DNA from: Peptostreptococcus faecalis
Lineage (GTDB): Bacteria > Bacillota > Clostridia > Peptostreptococcales > Peptostreptococcaceae
Assembly (NCBI RefSeq): GCF_900240845.1
Contig: NZ_OERU01000001.1
Location: 641,079-705,078 of the forward strand
Direction of reading: 5' to 3'
Length of the DNA: 64,000 nt
Of the stretch, positions 28,590 through 36,971 are shown one piece after another; the first letter of the stretch is position 1; each line of letters opens with the position of its first letter. The notes beneath the pieces are model-generated. The model was not told the DNA's origin. It did not search any database and saw nothing but the letters and a program-made list of their open reading frames with translations. The position numbers and the translations under genes were made by a program.

Positions 28590-28651
28590 AGTACGGGCGT
28601 ACCTCTTTTACAAAGGTCAAGTATTTATGTACGTCTATGATTTAGGAGGAA
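28590..28651 (+). promoter_or_regulatory. Structured 5' leader of rplS (probable L19 autoregulatory leader)
   Basis: GGCGTAC (28596-28602) can pair with GTACGTC (28629-28635), enclosing an ACCT/AGGT hairpin, just before the AGGAGG site. L19 leaders that bind the protein are known upstream of rplS in Bacilli. Whether this one belongs to that RNA family needs a covariance-model search. Confidence 0.5.
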
Positions 28652-28654
28652 GAA

Positions 28655-29008
28655 ATGAACGAATTAATTAAAGCTATTGAAGCTGAACAAGTAAAGAATG
28701 AAGTCCCAAATTTTGGACCAGGGGACACAGTAAGAGTACACGTTAAGATTATCGAAGGTAAGAGAGAAAGAATCCAGGTATTCGAAGGTGTAGTAATCAA
28801 AAGACAAGGTGGAGGAATAAGAGAAACATTTACTGTTAGAAAGATATCTTTCGGAGTAGGTGTTGAAAGAACTTTCCCAGTTCATTCACCAAAAGTTGAC
28901 AAGATTGAAGTTAAGAGATTTGGTAAAGTTAGAAGAGCTAAGATCAACTATCTTAGAGATAGAGTTGGTAAAGCTGCCAAGATTAAAGAAGCTAAGGGTA
29001 AGAGATAA
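28655..29008 (+). CDS. rplS: 50S ribosomal protein L19
   Basis: The 117-residue protein has the L19 pattern [31 protein letters not shown] and the end [15 protein letters not shown]. It has an AGGAGG site 6 bases before ATG, its own promoter and a following terminator, so it is transcribed alone here. Confidence 0.98.
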   Translation: MNELIKAIEAEQVKNEVPNFGPGDTVRVHVKIIEGKRERIQVFEGVVIKRQGGGIRETFTVRKISFGVGVERTFPVHSPKVDKIEVKRFGKVRRAKINYLRDRVGKAAKIKEAKGKR

Positions 29009-29032
29009 ATATACCTATAAGCACCATATTAT

Positions 29033-29066
29033 AAAAAAGGATGTCTTCAAGGACATCCTTTTTTAT
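29033..29066 (+). terminator. Terminator after rplS
   Basis: AAAAAAGGATGTC pairs with GACATCCTTTTTT around a 6-base loop. Confidence 0.92.
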
Positions 29067-29136
29067 AAAAAGAATTGATTTTTTTGATTTTGAAGTTATT
29101 TATATGGATAAATTAAAAAAGAAAGGAAGTGACGAA

Positions 29137-30042
29137 GTGAGTTATAATGACGATTATTTGAGTAATGATAATTTAAATATAAACTGGTATCCAGGGCATA
29201 TGAAAAAAACAAAAGAACTAGTGCAAAATAACTTGAAACTTGTTGATGTAGTAATAGAGTTATTAGATGCGCGAATTCCTTTGAGTAGTAAAAATCCAGA
29301 TATTGATAAATTAGTAGGCTCGAAGCCTAGAATAGTATTGTTAAACAAATCAGATTTATGTAAAAAAGAAGATTTAGATGAATGGGTACAGTATTATCTA
29401 AATCTTGGTATAAAAGCAATTCCAATAAATGCAATGAATGGAAATGGAATAAATAAAGTTATTTCTGAGTGTAGAGAAGTCAGTAAAGAAACTATGGAAA
29501 AGTTTATACAAAAGGGAAGAAAGGCTAGAGCAATAAGAATAATGATAGTAGGAGTTCCTAATGTTGGAAAGTCTTCTTTAATAAATAAGCTTTCAGGTAA
29601 AAAAAGCACTCAAACTGGAGATAGACCAGGAATAACAAAAGGAAAACAATGGGTGAAGATAAAAGGAGACATGGAACTTTTAGATACACCAGGAATATTG
29701 TGGCCTAAATTTGATAATCAGGAAGTGGCGGTAAATCTTGCATTTACTAGGGCTATAAAAGATGAAATATTGGATATTGAAACACTTGGTTTAAAATTAA
29801 TAGAAAGAATAAGTGATTTAGCACCAGAAGATTTAATTAAGAGGTATAAAATAGATGAAGTAGGACCTCAGCCAATAGATACTATGGAAGCAATAGGTAA
29901 AAAAAGAGGTTTTTTAGTAGGTAAAAATGAATTAGATTATACAAGAATTGCCCTTACAGTTTTAAACGAATTTAGAGAAGGCAAAATAGGAAATATAACT
30001 TTGGAAAAACCAAGCAATATTTCTGAAAACTTAGAAAAATAA
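29137..30042 (+). CDS. rbgA: Ribosome biogenesis GTPase RbgA (YlqF)
   Basis: RbgA promotes late 50S assembly. The permuted GTPase motifs appear in order: LLNKSDL (G4), GVPNVGKSSLINKL (G1), DRPGITKGKQW (G2), LLDTPGILWP (G3). The opening NWYPGHMKKTKE is typical. I choose GTG at 29137 (301 residues), which follows AAGGAAG by a normal distance. An ATG at 29104 would add 11 residues, and earlier in-frame starts overlap the rplS terminator, so they are unlikely. A promoter for this gene was not identified; readthrough from rplS is possible. Confidence 0.93.
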   Translation: MSYNDDYLSNDNLNINWYPGHMKKTKELVQNNLKLVDVVIELLDARIPLSSKNPDIDKLVGSKPRIVLLNKSDLCKKEDLDEWVQYYLNLGIKAIPINAMNGNGINKVISECREVSKETMEKFIQKGRKARAIRIMIVGVPNVGKSSLINKLSGKKSTQTGDRPGITKGKQWVKIKGDMELLDTPGILWPKFDNQEVAVNLAFTRAIKDEILDIETLGLKLIERISDLAPEDLIKRYKIDEVGPQPIDTMEAIGKKRGFLVGKNELDYTRIALTVLNEFREGKIGNITLEKPSNISENLEK

Positions 30043-30067
30043 TTTGTTTATCAATTATATATTTAAA

Positions 30068-30101
30068 AGAAAGCTCACTTTAATTAGTGGACTTTTTTTT
30101 T
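30068..30101 (+). terminator. Probable terminator after rbgA
   Basis: An imperfect hairpin (TCACT with AGTGG-A, and AAAG with CTTT) is followed by nine T bases. Confidence 0.65.
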
Positions 30102-30175
30102 GAATAATCTAATAATATGACTTTATTTATAAAGCGAATACTGTGTTTTATAGCAATTAATAAAAATTTAATTAA

Positions 30176-30204
30176 TTGACTTTATTTATAATAAAAAATA
30201 TAAT
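30176..30204 (+). promoter_or_regulatory. Promoter of alr
   Basis: TTGACT at 30176-30181 and TATAAT at 30199-30204 are separated by 17 bases. The word TGACTTTATTTATAA overlaps this -35 and also occurs 59 bases upstream at 30118. Confidence 0.75.
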
Positions 30205-30256
30205 TATAATTAGAACTATATTTTAGTTTAAAAAAATAATTTTTTGGAGGTAAAAA

Positions 30257-31420
30257 ATGGAAAAATTAATTAAAACATCAAATTGGATTGAAATAAATTT
30301 GGATAATCTTGAATATAATTTCAAGGGTATAAAAAAAAGGCTTCCAGAAGGAACTAAAATATGTATGGTTGTTAAGTCTAATGCTTATGGACACGGAGCT
30401 GTAGAATTATCTAGAATATATGAAGAATATGGTGCGGATTATTTAGCGGTTGCTAGAGTCAAAGAGGCTTTGGAATTAAGAAACAATGGAATAAAATTAC
30501 CTATTTTAAATTTAGGATATACTTCTCCAATAGCAGTTGAAGAGTCTATAAAACAAAATGTATCAATGACAATATTTGATTATGAATTCGCAAAAGAAAT
30601 TAGTGAAAAGGCTAAATCTTTAGGTATGGACGCAAAAGTTCATATAAAGTTAGATACAGGTATGTCAAGGCTAGGATATGTAGTATCAAATGATAATATT
30701 GAAGATATAGCTCAAGAAATTAAAAAAATTGGGGAGCTAGAAAATATAACTGTAGAAGGTATATATACACATTTTGCTACAGCAGATGCTGAAAATAAGG
30801 AATTTGAAAATCTTCAAATGAGTAGATTTTCGGATGTTTTAGGAGAGCTAGAAAAATTGAATATTTTACCTAAATATAGACATTGTTCCAATAGTGCTGA
30901 AATATTGGATGAAGAAGAGCGATATAATATGGTAAGACCTGGAATAATACAATATGGAGTATATCCTTCTGATGAAGTAAAGCATACAATAGATTTAAAA
31001 CCAGTAATGGTATTTAAAGCAAAGGTTACAAATGTAAAAATTGTTCAGCCTGGGACTTCTATTAGTTACGGAAGAACATATTTTACTACAGTTGTAGAAA
31101 AAATAGCAACAATAGCAATTGGATATACAGACGGATTCTTGAGAGGAAGAAAAAATCCATATGTTTATATTAAAGGTGTGAAGTGCCCTGTTGTTGGAAG
31201 AATATGTATGGATCAAACTATGGTTAGAGTTCCTATGGATTTAGATGTTAATATAGATGATGATGTGACAATATTCGGGGATGAAAACGTATCAGTAGAT
31301 GATGTTGCCATAGAATGTGATACAATATCACATGAGGTAATGTGTAAAATTGGTAGAAGAGTTGAAAGAATATATATTAAAAACGGTGAGATAATAAATG
31401 CAGTAAGCTATTTAAGATAG
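30257..31420 (+). CDS. alr: Alanine racemase
   Basis: This PLP enzyme makes D-alanine for peptidoglycan. The 387 residues have the PLP-lysine motif VVKSNAYGHG near residue 38-47, the substrate-site segment KLDTGMSRLG, and the catalytic tyrosine in SISYGRTY in the C-terminal beta domain. A GGAGG site precedes the ATG. The gene has its own promoter and lies between rbgA and rnhB, which are adjacent in many relatives. Confidence 0.97.
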   Translation: MEKLIKTSNWIEINLDNLEYNFKGIKKRLPEGTKICMVVKSNAYGHGAVELSRIYEEYGADYLAVARVKEALELRNNGIKLPILNLGYTSPIAVEESIKQNVSMTIFDYEFAKEISEKAKSLGMDAKVHIKLDTGMSRLGYVVSNDNIEDIAQEIKKIGELENITVEGIYTHFATADAENKEFENLQMSRFSDVLGELEKLNILPKYRHCSNSAEILDEEERYNMVRPGIIQYGVYPSDEVKHTIDLKPVMVFKAKVTNVKIVQPGTSISYGRTYFTTVVEKIATIAIGYTDGFLRGRKNPYVYIKGVKCPVVGRICMDQTMVRVPMDLDVNIDDDVTIFGDENVSVDDVAIECDTISHEVMCKIGRRVERIYIKNGEIINAVSYLR

Positions 31421-31454
31421 TTATAAATTAGCTGTGCATAAAATGGAGTAGATA

Positions 31455-32252
31455 ATGATACATAAGTATAGTGATAGCGAAATATTGAGCATGAAAATTA
31501 ATAAAATAAAAGAGATTTTAGAAAAGATTCCAAGTAGTCAATATCCTGAACTAATTGAATTATTAAAAAAAGATGAAAGAAAATCTATTTTAAATATAGT
31601 TAAAAGACTTCAAAAAAAGATGGATTATATAGAAAGCGAAAAAATGCGTATGAAAAAAATCAATCTATATGAAGAAGAAGCTTATAAAAATGGATTTATG
31701 TATATAGGAGGCGTTGATGAGGTAGGAAGAGGACCTCTCGCGGGTCCTGTAGTAGCAGCAGTAGTAATTCTAAAAAGAGGTACCGAAATAATTGGAATTG
31801 ATGATTCTAAAAAATTGTCAGCATCTAAAAGAGAGAGCATTTATTCTGAAATTTTGGAAAATGCAATCGACTATGGAATAGGAATTGCTGATAATAGAGA
31901 AATTGATAAGTATAACATTTTAAATGCAACATATATTGCTATGAAAAGGGCAATTGAAAATCTTAAACAAAAGCCAGAAATATTATTAAATGATGCAGTA
32001 AAAATACCTGGTATTGATATAGATCAGGTTCCTATAATAAAAGGGGATTCAAAGTCGATATCTATAGCAGCTGCAAGTATTATTGCAAAAGTAACTAGAG
32101 ATAAGATGATGTGTGAATACGAAGAAGAATTTCCAGGATATGGGTTTTCATCGAATAAAGGCTATGGAACTAAAGAGCACTATGAAGGGCTAAATAAGAT
32201 TGGAAAAACATCAATACATCGCGATAGTTTTTTGAAAAATTTAAATATATAA
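31455..32252 (+). CDS. rnhB: Ribonuclease HII
   Basis: The enzyme removes ribonucleotides from DNA. The 265 residues start with an N-terminal helical extension of about 80 residues, as in Bacillus RnhB. The catalytic core follows: GGVDEVGRGPLAGPVVAA (Asp-Glu pair), IGIDDSKKLS, ILNATYIAMKRAI, and the later Asp in LLNDAVKIPG with GDSKSISIAAASI. It lies 34 bases after alr and 19 before the next gene, probably one transcript. Confidence 0.97.
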   Translation: MIHKYSDSEILSMKINKIKEILEKIPSSQYPELIELLKKDERKSILNIVKRLQKKMDYIESEKMRMKKINLYEEEAYKNGFMYIGGVDEVGRGPLAGPVVAAVVILKRGTEIIGIDDSKKLSASKRESIYSEILENAIDYGIGIADNREIDKYNILNATYIAMKRAIENLKQKPEILLNDAVKIPGIDIDQVPIIKGDSKSISIAAASIIAKVTRDKMMCEYEEEFPGYGFSSNKGYGTKEHYEGLNKIGKTSIHRDSFLKNLNI

Positions 32253-32271
32253 CCGAGGGGGGAGTAGTTCT

Positions 32272-33291
32272 ATGAATTACGAAGAGGTATTAGCTTCTGC
32301 TAGAAAAAAATTTAACGGTTCATGCCGTGTATGCAAGGTATGTGATGGATATGTCTGTCGTGGAGAAGTTCCTGGAATGGGTGGAAAAGGTACAGGAAAT
32401 TCTTTTATTGAAAATGTAAAAGCGCTTGATGAAATAAAAATAAATATGAGGACAATACATAATGTTGATTCTCCAGATACTTCAGTTGAATTATTTGGAG
32501 AAAAGTTAGACATTCCAATTATGGCAGCTCCAATTACAGGAACTACGTTAAATATGGGCGGACAGGTGAGTGAAAAAGAATACATACAACCAGTAATTGC
32601 AGGTTGCAAAAATAAAAATACTTATGCAATGGTTGGAGATACTGCTATACCACAATTTTTAATGGATAATTTAGAAGTTATAAAAGATTACGATGGAAGA
32701 GGAATTGTATTTATAAAGCCGTGGGAAAATAAAAATATAATTGAAAAGATAAAGCTCGCAGAAAAAGCAGGCGCAAAAGCTGTAGGTGTTGATATAGATG
32801 CATGTGGACTAATCACTTTAAACATACATGGAACTCCAGTAAAGGCTAAGAGTATTAAAGAAATAGAAGAATTGGTAAAAAGCACAAAATTACCATTCAT
32901 ACTAAAGGGAATAATGACACCTGATGAAGCAAAATTAGCTGTAGAAGCAGGTGTATATGCTATAGTAGTATCAAACCATGGTGGAAGAGTACAAGACCAT
33001 ACTCCAGGAACAGCGAGTGTTTTACCTGATATTGCAAAGGCTGTAAATAAAAAAATCAAAGTATTTGTAGATGGTGGAATAAGAACCGGAGTAGATGTTT
33101 TAAAAATGCTTGCACTAGGTGCAGATGCCTGCTTAATTGGAAGACCTTTCGTAACTGCTTCGTTTGGAGGAGAGATAGAGGGGGTAGAATTATATTTAGA
33201 TAAATTAAAATCTGAATTAGAAGGATCAATGATACTTACAGGATGTAAAAATTTAGATTCTATAACAGAAAATATAATATATAAAAAATAG
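32272..33291 (+). CDS. FMN-dependent alpha-hydroxy-acid oxidase-like protein
   Basis: The 339-residue protein has the TIM-barrel of the lactate oxidase/glycolate oxidase family. IMAAPITG is the flavin strand, FILKGIMTPDEA carries the lysine, VVSNHGGRVQDHTPGTASVL is the family active-site signature with catalytic His, and FVDGGIRTG with ALGADACLIGRPFV binds the FMN phosphate. It has an unusual N-terminal stretch, CRVCKVCDGYVC, with four closely spaced cysteines that could bind a metal or cluster. The substrate is unknown; in an anaerobe a dehydrogenase or reductase role is more likely than an oxidase. It starts after a GAGGGGGGAG site and is followed by a VOC protein after 12 bases. Confidence 0.85.
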   Translation: MNYEEVLASARKKFNGSCRVCKVCDGYVCRGEVPGMGGKGTGNSFIENVKALDEIKINMRTIHNVDSPDTSVELFGEKLDIPIMAAPITGTTLNMGGQVSEKEYIQPVIAGCKNKNTYAMVGDTAIPQFLMDNLEVIKDYDGRGIVFIKPWENKNIIEKIKLAEKAGAKAVGVDIDACGLITLNIHGTPVKAKSIKEIEELVKSTKLPFILKGIMTPDEAKLAVEAGVYAIVVSNHGGRVQDHTPGTASVLPDIAKAVNKKIKVFVDGGIRTGVDVLKMLALGADACLIGRPFVTASFGGEIEGVELYLDKLKSELEGSMILTGCKNLDSITENIIYKK

Positions 33292-33303
33292 AAAGGATAT
33301 ACT

Positions 33304-33672
33304 ATGAAATTTGCACATTTTAATTTTAATGTATTGGATTTAGAAAAAAGTTTAAAATTTTATAAAGATGCTTTGGGACTTGTCCCTGTTAGGGAAAAGT
33401 TGGCTGATGATGGTAGCTTTAAGCTAGTTTATTTAGGAGATGGAAAAAGTGATTTCACGTTAGAATTGACTTGGTTGAGAGATAGAACTGAGCCATACAA
33501 TCTAGGAGAATGTGAGTTTCATTTAGCACTTACAACAGAAAACTACGACGAAGCATTTAAGAAACATACCGAAATGAATGCAGTTGTATACAATAATGAA
33601 TCAATGGGAGTGTATTTTATAGCAGATCCAGATGGATATTGGATTGAGATACTTCCAGAAAAAATGAGATAA
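33304..33672 (+). CDS. VOC/glyoxalase I family protein
   Basis: The 122-residue protein has two beta-alpha-beta-beta-beta modules: FAHFNFNVLDLEKSLKFYK and FHLALTTENYDEAFKKH. DPDGYWIEILP carries the last metal-ligand glutamate, and LELTW carries another. It resembles lactoylglutathione lyase. Since clostridia usually lack glutathione, the true thiol or substrate is open. Being tightly linked to the hydroxy-acid oxidase homologue, it may act in methylglyoxal/lactate metabolism; this is inference. Confidence 0.82.
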   Translation: MKFAHFNFNVLDLEKSLKFYKDALGLVPVREKLADDGSFKLVYLGDGKSDFTLELTWLRDRTEPYNLGECEFHLALTTENYDEAFKKHTEMNAVVYNNESMGVYFIADPDGYWIEILPEKMR

Positions 33673-33674
33673 AA

Positions 33675-33735
33675 TTAACCAAATAAAAAAGAACCTATAT
33701 CAAAAATTGATACAGGTTCTTTTTTATTTGGTTAA
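33675..33735. terminator. Strong terminator after the VOC gene
   Basis: A very long, almost perfect hairpin spans TTAACCAAATAAAAAAGAACC to its complement, with T-run and A-run flanks. It ends the alr-rnhB-oxidase-VOC unit. Confidence 0.9.
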
Positions 33736-33809
33736 TTATTAATTATAAATGTCTACTATCATATAGTTAATAATTATATTTTATCAGTTGAACATTCGGA
33801 GGTGTAAAT

Positions 33810-34160
33810 ATGAATTCTCATGATATAGGAAAAATAGGAGAAGATGCAGTTGCTATATATATAGATAAAATTGGTTGTAGCATAATAAAGAGAAATTTTA
33901 GGACAAGAAACGGGGAAATAGATGTTATTTTTCGAGATGGAGATATAGTTGTTTTTGGAGAAGTAAAAACGAGAAGAAGTAATTCATATGGAATGCCTTG
34001 TGAATCAGTTGATTTAAAAAAAAGGAATAAAATTATAAACGTTGCTAGACAATTTTTTTCTGTTCTAGGTTATAGCAGTCAAAAAATAAGGTTTGATGTA
34101 TTTGAAGTATATTTTAATGAAAAAAAGATAAGGCATATTAAAAATGCATATTCATTATAA
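33810..34160 (+). CDS. yraN: YraN family (UPF0102) nuclease-like protein
   Basis: The 116-residue protein has a PD-(D/E)XK-like core: GKIGEDAVAIYI, then NGEIDVIFRDGDIVVFGEVK, where the Asp and the Glu-x-Lys pair form the putative active site. Its activity is not well established. Location between rnhB and comM-dprA is the classic one. A GGAGG site precedes the ATG. Confidence 0.93.
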   Translation: MNSHDIGKIGEDAVAIYIDKIGCSIIKRNFRTRNGEIDVIFRDGDIVVFGEVKTRRSNSYGMPCESVDLKKRNKIINVARQFFSVLGYSSQKIRFDVFEVYFNEKKIRHIKNAYSL

Positions 34161-34176
34161 ATAGGGAGGTGTAGCT

Positions 34177-35772
34177 TTGGTAAGTAGAGTTATGTCTGGG
34201 ATTATTGAAGGCGTAAGTGGAATTTTAATAGATATTGAAATAGACATATCAAAAGGAATGCCATATTTTACAATAGTTGGACTTGCGGGCGCTGAAGTTC
34301 GAGAATCAAAAGAAAGAGTGCGCTCATCTATTATTAATAGCGGATTTGAATTTCCACTAAATAGAATAGTAGTTAATTTATCTCCTGCTGATTTGAAAAA
34401 AGATGCATCGTACTTAGATTTAGGCATATGCATAGGGATCCTTAGAAGCCATATAAAAAAAGACGATGAATATTTAGCTAGTAGTGCATTTTTAGGAGAA
34501 TTATCACTTGAAGGTAATATAAAAAATATGAAAGGAATACTATCTATAGCAATGTCTTTATCAGAGCTAGGTATTAAGAGGATGTTTGTTCCTGAAATAA
34601 ATTACTTAGAATGCTCTAATATAAAAAACATAGAAGTGATTCCAGTAACTTCTGTTAAAGATTGTATAAAGATTTTAAATTTAAATCGAGAAAAAGCAAA
34701 AGAAGAAATTCTTAAAAGAGTAAGTAAATTAAAAGATATAAAAAAATTAAAAATATCTATAAAAAAACAACATGATAGTGGAATTGAAAAAGGTAAATCT
34801 ATTATAGATGATGATTTTAAATATATAAAAGGAAATAACTATGCTAAAAGATCTGCTAAGATTGCAGCAGCAGGAGGTCATAACTTGCTGTTAATAGGGC
34901 CTCCAGGAACGGGTAAAACTATGATAGCAAAGGCAATAAAGGGGATATTACCAGAGTTAAATGATGAAGAAAGCATTCAAATTACTAAAATATATAGCGT
35001 TATAGGTAAGTTGAATTATGAAAAGGGGCTTATAAAAGAAAGACCATTTAGACAACCTCACCATACTACAACAAAGATATCTATGATTGGAGGAGGAGCA
35101 AAGGCTACATTGGGAGAGATTACTCTAGCACATAAAGGAGTTTTATTTTTAGATGAAGTAGCGGAATTTAAAAAAGATATATTAGACAGTCTAAGGCAAC
35201 CTATGGAAGATGGTTTTATAAATGTTTCAAGATTAAATAGAAATATCACATATCCTTCTGAATTTATGATGGTAGCTACAATGAATCCATGTCCCTGTGG
35301 GTATTATAACAGCAGCAAAACATGTGTGTGTAGAGAAACAGATATAGAAAGATATAGAAAGAAAATATCAGGGCCTATATTAGATAGAATAGATTTATTT
35401 TGTGAGATTGGTGAAGTCAAATATTCGGAAATTGAAGGAAATAAAAAAGAAGAGGAAGCATCAGAAAATATTTTATCTGAAGTCGAAAATGCAAGAAACA
35501 TACAAAAAATTAGATTTAAAGGAAATAATATATATACAAATTCTCAAATGAAATCAGATTTGATTTTTCAATATTGTAAAATGACTAAAGAAGGAGAGCA
35601 AGCAATAAGATTGATTTATGACAAATATAAGCTCAGCAATAGAAGCTATTCAAGATTATTAAAGGTTGCTAGAACTATAGCTGATATGGACGGGAATGAA
35701 GAAATTTCTGAAAGAAATATAATAGAAGCTTTTTCTTTTAGAAAGGCATATTATAAATATTTTATGAGGTAA
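34177..35772 (+). CDS. comM: ComM/YifB family AAA+ ATPase (Mg-chelatase-like)
   Basis: The 531 residues comprise an N-terminal Lon-like domain (GMPYFTIVGLAGAEVRESKERVRSSI is given in pieces: TIVGLAGAEVRESKERVR), a central AAA+ domain with Walker A GPPGTGKTMIAKAI, HHTTTKISMIGGG, Walker B GVLFLDEVAEF, and a C-terminal helical domain with SNRSYSRLLKVARTIADM. In transformable bacteria ComM is a hexameric helicase that drives branch migration of incoming DNA. A cysteine cluster, CPCGYY and CVC, follows the sensor. Start is TTG at 34177, 7 bases after AGGGAGG. dprA begins 4 bases after its stop. Confidence 0.93.
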   Translation: MVSRVMSGIIEGVSGILIDIEIDISKGMPYFTIVGLAGAEVRESKERVRSSIINSGFEFPLNRIVVNLSPADLKKDASYLDLGICIGILRSHIKKDDEYLASSAFLGELSLEGNIKNMKGILSIAMSLSELGIKRMFVPEINYLECSNIKNIEVIPVTSVKDCIKILNLNREKAKEEILKRVSKLKDIKKLKISIKKQHDSGIEKGKSIIDDDFKYIKGNNYAKRSAKIAAAGGHNLLLIGPPGTGKTMIAKAIKGILPELNDEESIQITKIYSVIGKLNYEKGLIKERPFRQPHHTTTKISMIGGGAKATLGEITLAHKGVLFLDEVAEFKKDILDSLRQPMEDGFINVSRLNRNITYPSEFMMVATMNPCPCGYYNSSKTCVCRETDIERYRKKISGPILDRIDLFCEIGEVKYSEIEGNKKEEEASENILSEVENARNIQKIRFKGNNIYTNSQMKSDLIFQYCKMTKEGEQAIRLIYDKYKLSNRSYSRLLKVARTIADMDGNEEISERNIIEAFSFRKAYYKYFMR

Positions 35773-35776
35773 AAAA

Positions 35777-36955
35777 ATGAACAAAGATTTTTATATATGG
35801 GCAAACTTAGTGGCAGAAATAACACCTATTGAAATGAAAAAAATCAGAAATAAATACTCGAATTATAAAGAACAAGAATCAGTAAATATAGCAAATAAAA
35901 TAAAGGGAGATTTAGATTTAGAAAAAAGAACAATTACCAAAATCAGAAATAATTTTTTTTGCCAAGAAAGTATAAATAATTTAAAAAAAGAGATGAAAGA
36001 TAGATGCATAAAATACATAACAATAGAAGATAAAGAGTATCCAGAATTGTTAAAGATGATATATGATCCTCCTTATATACTATATTATATAGGCAATATT
36101 GAAACTTTAAAAAGCGAGATGATAATAGCAATAGTTGGCTCAAGGAAGGTAACTGAATATGGAAGACATGCAACGAGAATTTTTTCAAAGAGTTTAGCTT
36201 CAAAAGGAGTAGTAATTATAAGTGGTATGGCAAAAGGAGTAGATTCGCTTGCTCATATACACTGTATGGAAGAGGGAACACCAACAATTGCCGTCCTTGG
36301 CACTGCAATTGATAAGATATATCCAAAAAGTAATATAAAGTTAGTGAATGAAATCGTTGAGAAAGGTGGCGTTGTGATATCTGAGCACGGAATAGATAAG
36401 ATAACCCAGCCATACCATTTTGCAATGAGAAATAGAATAATAAGTGGAATTAGCAAGGGAGTAATAGTAACTGAAGCAGAAGAAAAAAGTGGGGCTCTAA
36501 TTACGGTGGATTGTGCATTACAGCAGAATAGAAATGTGTACTCAGTTCCAGGCAGTATTTTTTCTAGCATGAGTAGAGGATGCAATAACATAATAAACCA
36601 AGGTGCCAAACCAGTACAAAATATTGATGATATAATAGAAGAATTTAGTGAATATTTTTATCAAAAAGAAAAGATATATAAAAATAATAATAACGAATTT
36701 TGTAAAAAGACTGGAAATAGTGGAGGTAGTTGTGATAATATATTCCTTGATGATAATAAGGACATAAATCTTTTAAGTGAAGAGGGCATGATTCTAAAGA
36801 TATTATCGTCAAAGGGTGCCTTAAATATTGATCAAATATCATTAATAAGTGGATTTGAAATTAAAGATGTAATCTACTATATTGGTAAGTTAAATATGAT
36901 GGATCTAATTTTAGATCTTGGAAGTAATACCTATGCACCCAATACATCAAAGTAA
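35777..36955 (+). CDS. dprA: DNA-processing protein DprA
   Basis: DprA loads RecA on single-stranded DNA during natural transformation. The 392 residues have an N-terminal helical region, a Rossmann-like core with IVGSRKVTEYGRHATR, GMAKGVDSLAH, TAIDKIYPKSN and GALITVDCALQQNRNVYSVPG (catalogued in short parts), and a C-terminal winged helix (MILKILSSKGALNIDQIS). It is adjacent to comM, with GAGG before the ATG. Intact comM and dprA suggest competence capacity, but no DNA uptake genes are in this window. Confidence 0.95.
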   Translation: MNKDFYIWANLVAEITPIEMKKIRNKYSNYKEQESVNIANKIKGDLDLEKRTITKIRNNFFCQESINNLKKEMKDRCIKYITIEDKEYPELLKMIYDPPYILYYIGNIETLKSEMIIAIVGSRKVTEYGRHATRIFSKSLASKGVVIISGMAKGVDSLAHIHCMEEGTPTIAVLGTAIDKIYPKSNIKLVNEIVEKGGVVISEHGIDKITQPYHFAMRNRIISGISKGVIVTEAEEKSGALITVDCALQQNRNVYSVPGSIFSSMSRGCNNIINQGAKPVQNIDDIIEEFSEYFYQKEKIYKNNNNEFCKKTGNSGGSCDNIFLDDNKDINLLSEEGMILKILSSKGALNIDQISLISGFEIKDVIYYIGKLNMMDLILDLGSNTYAPNTSK

Positions 36956-36971
36956 TTGGAGGTGTTGTTTT

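Noticed and set aside
29041-29103. N-terminal extension of rbgA
   Set aside because: It overlaps the second arm of the rplS terminator and is not family-like.
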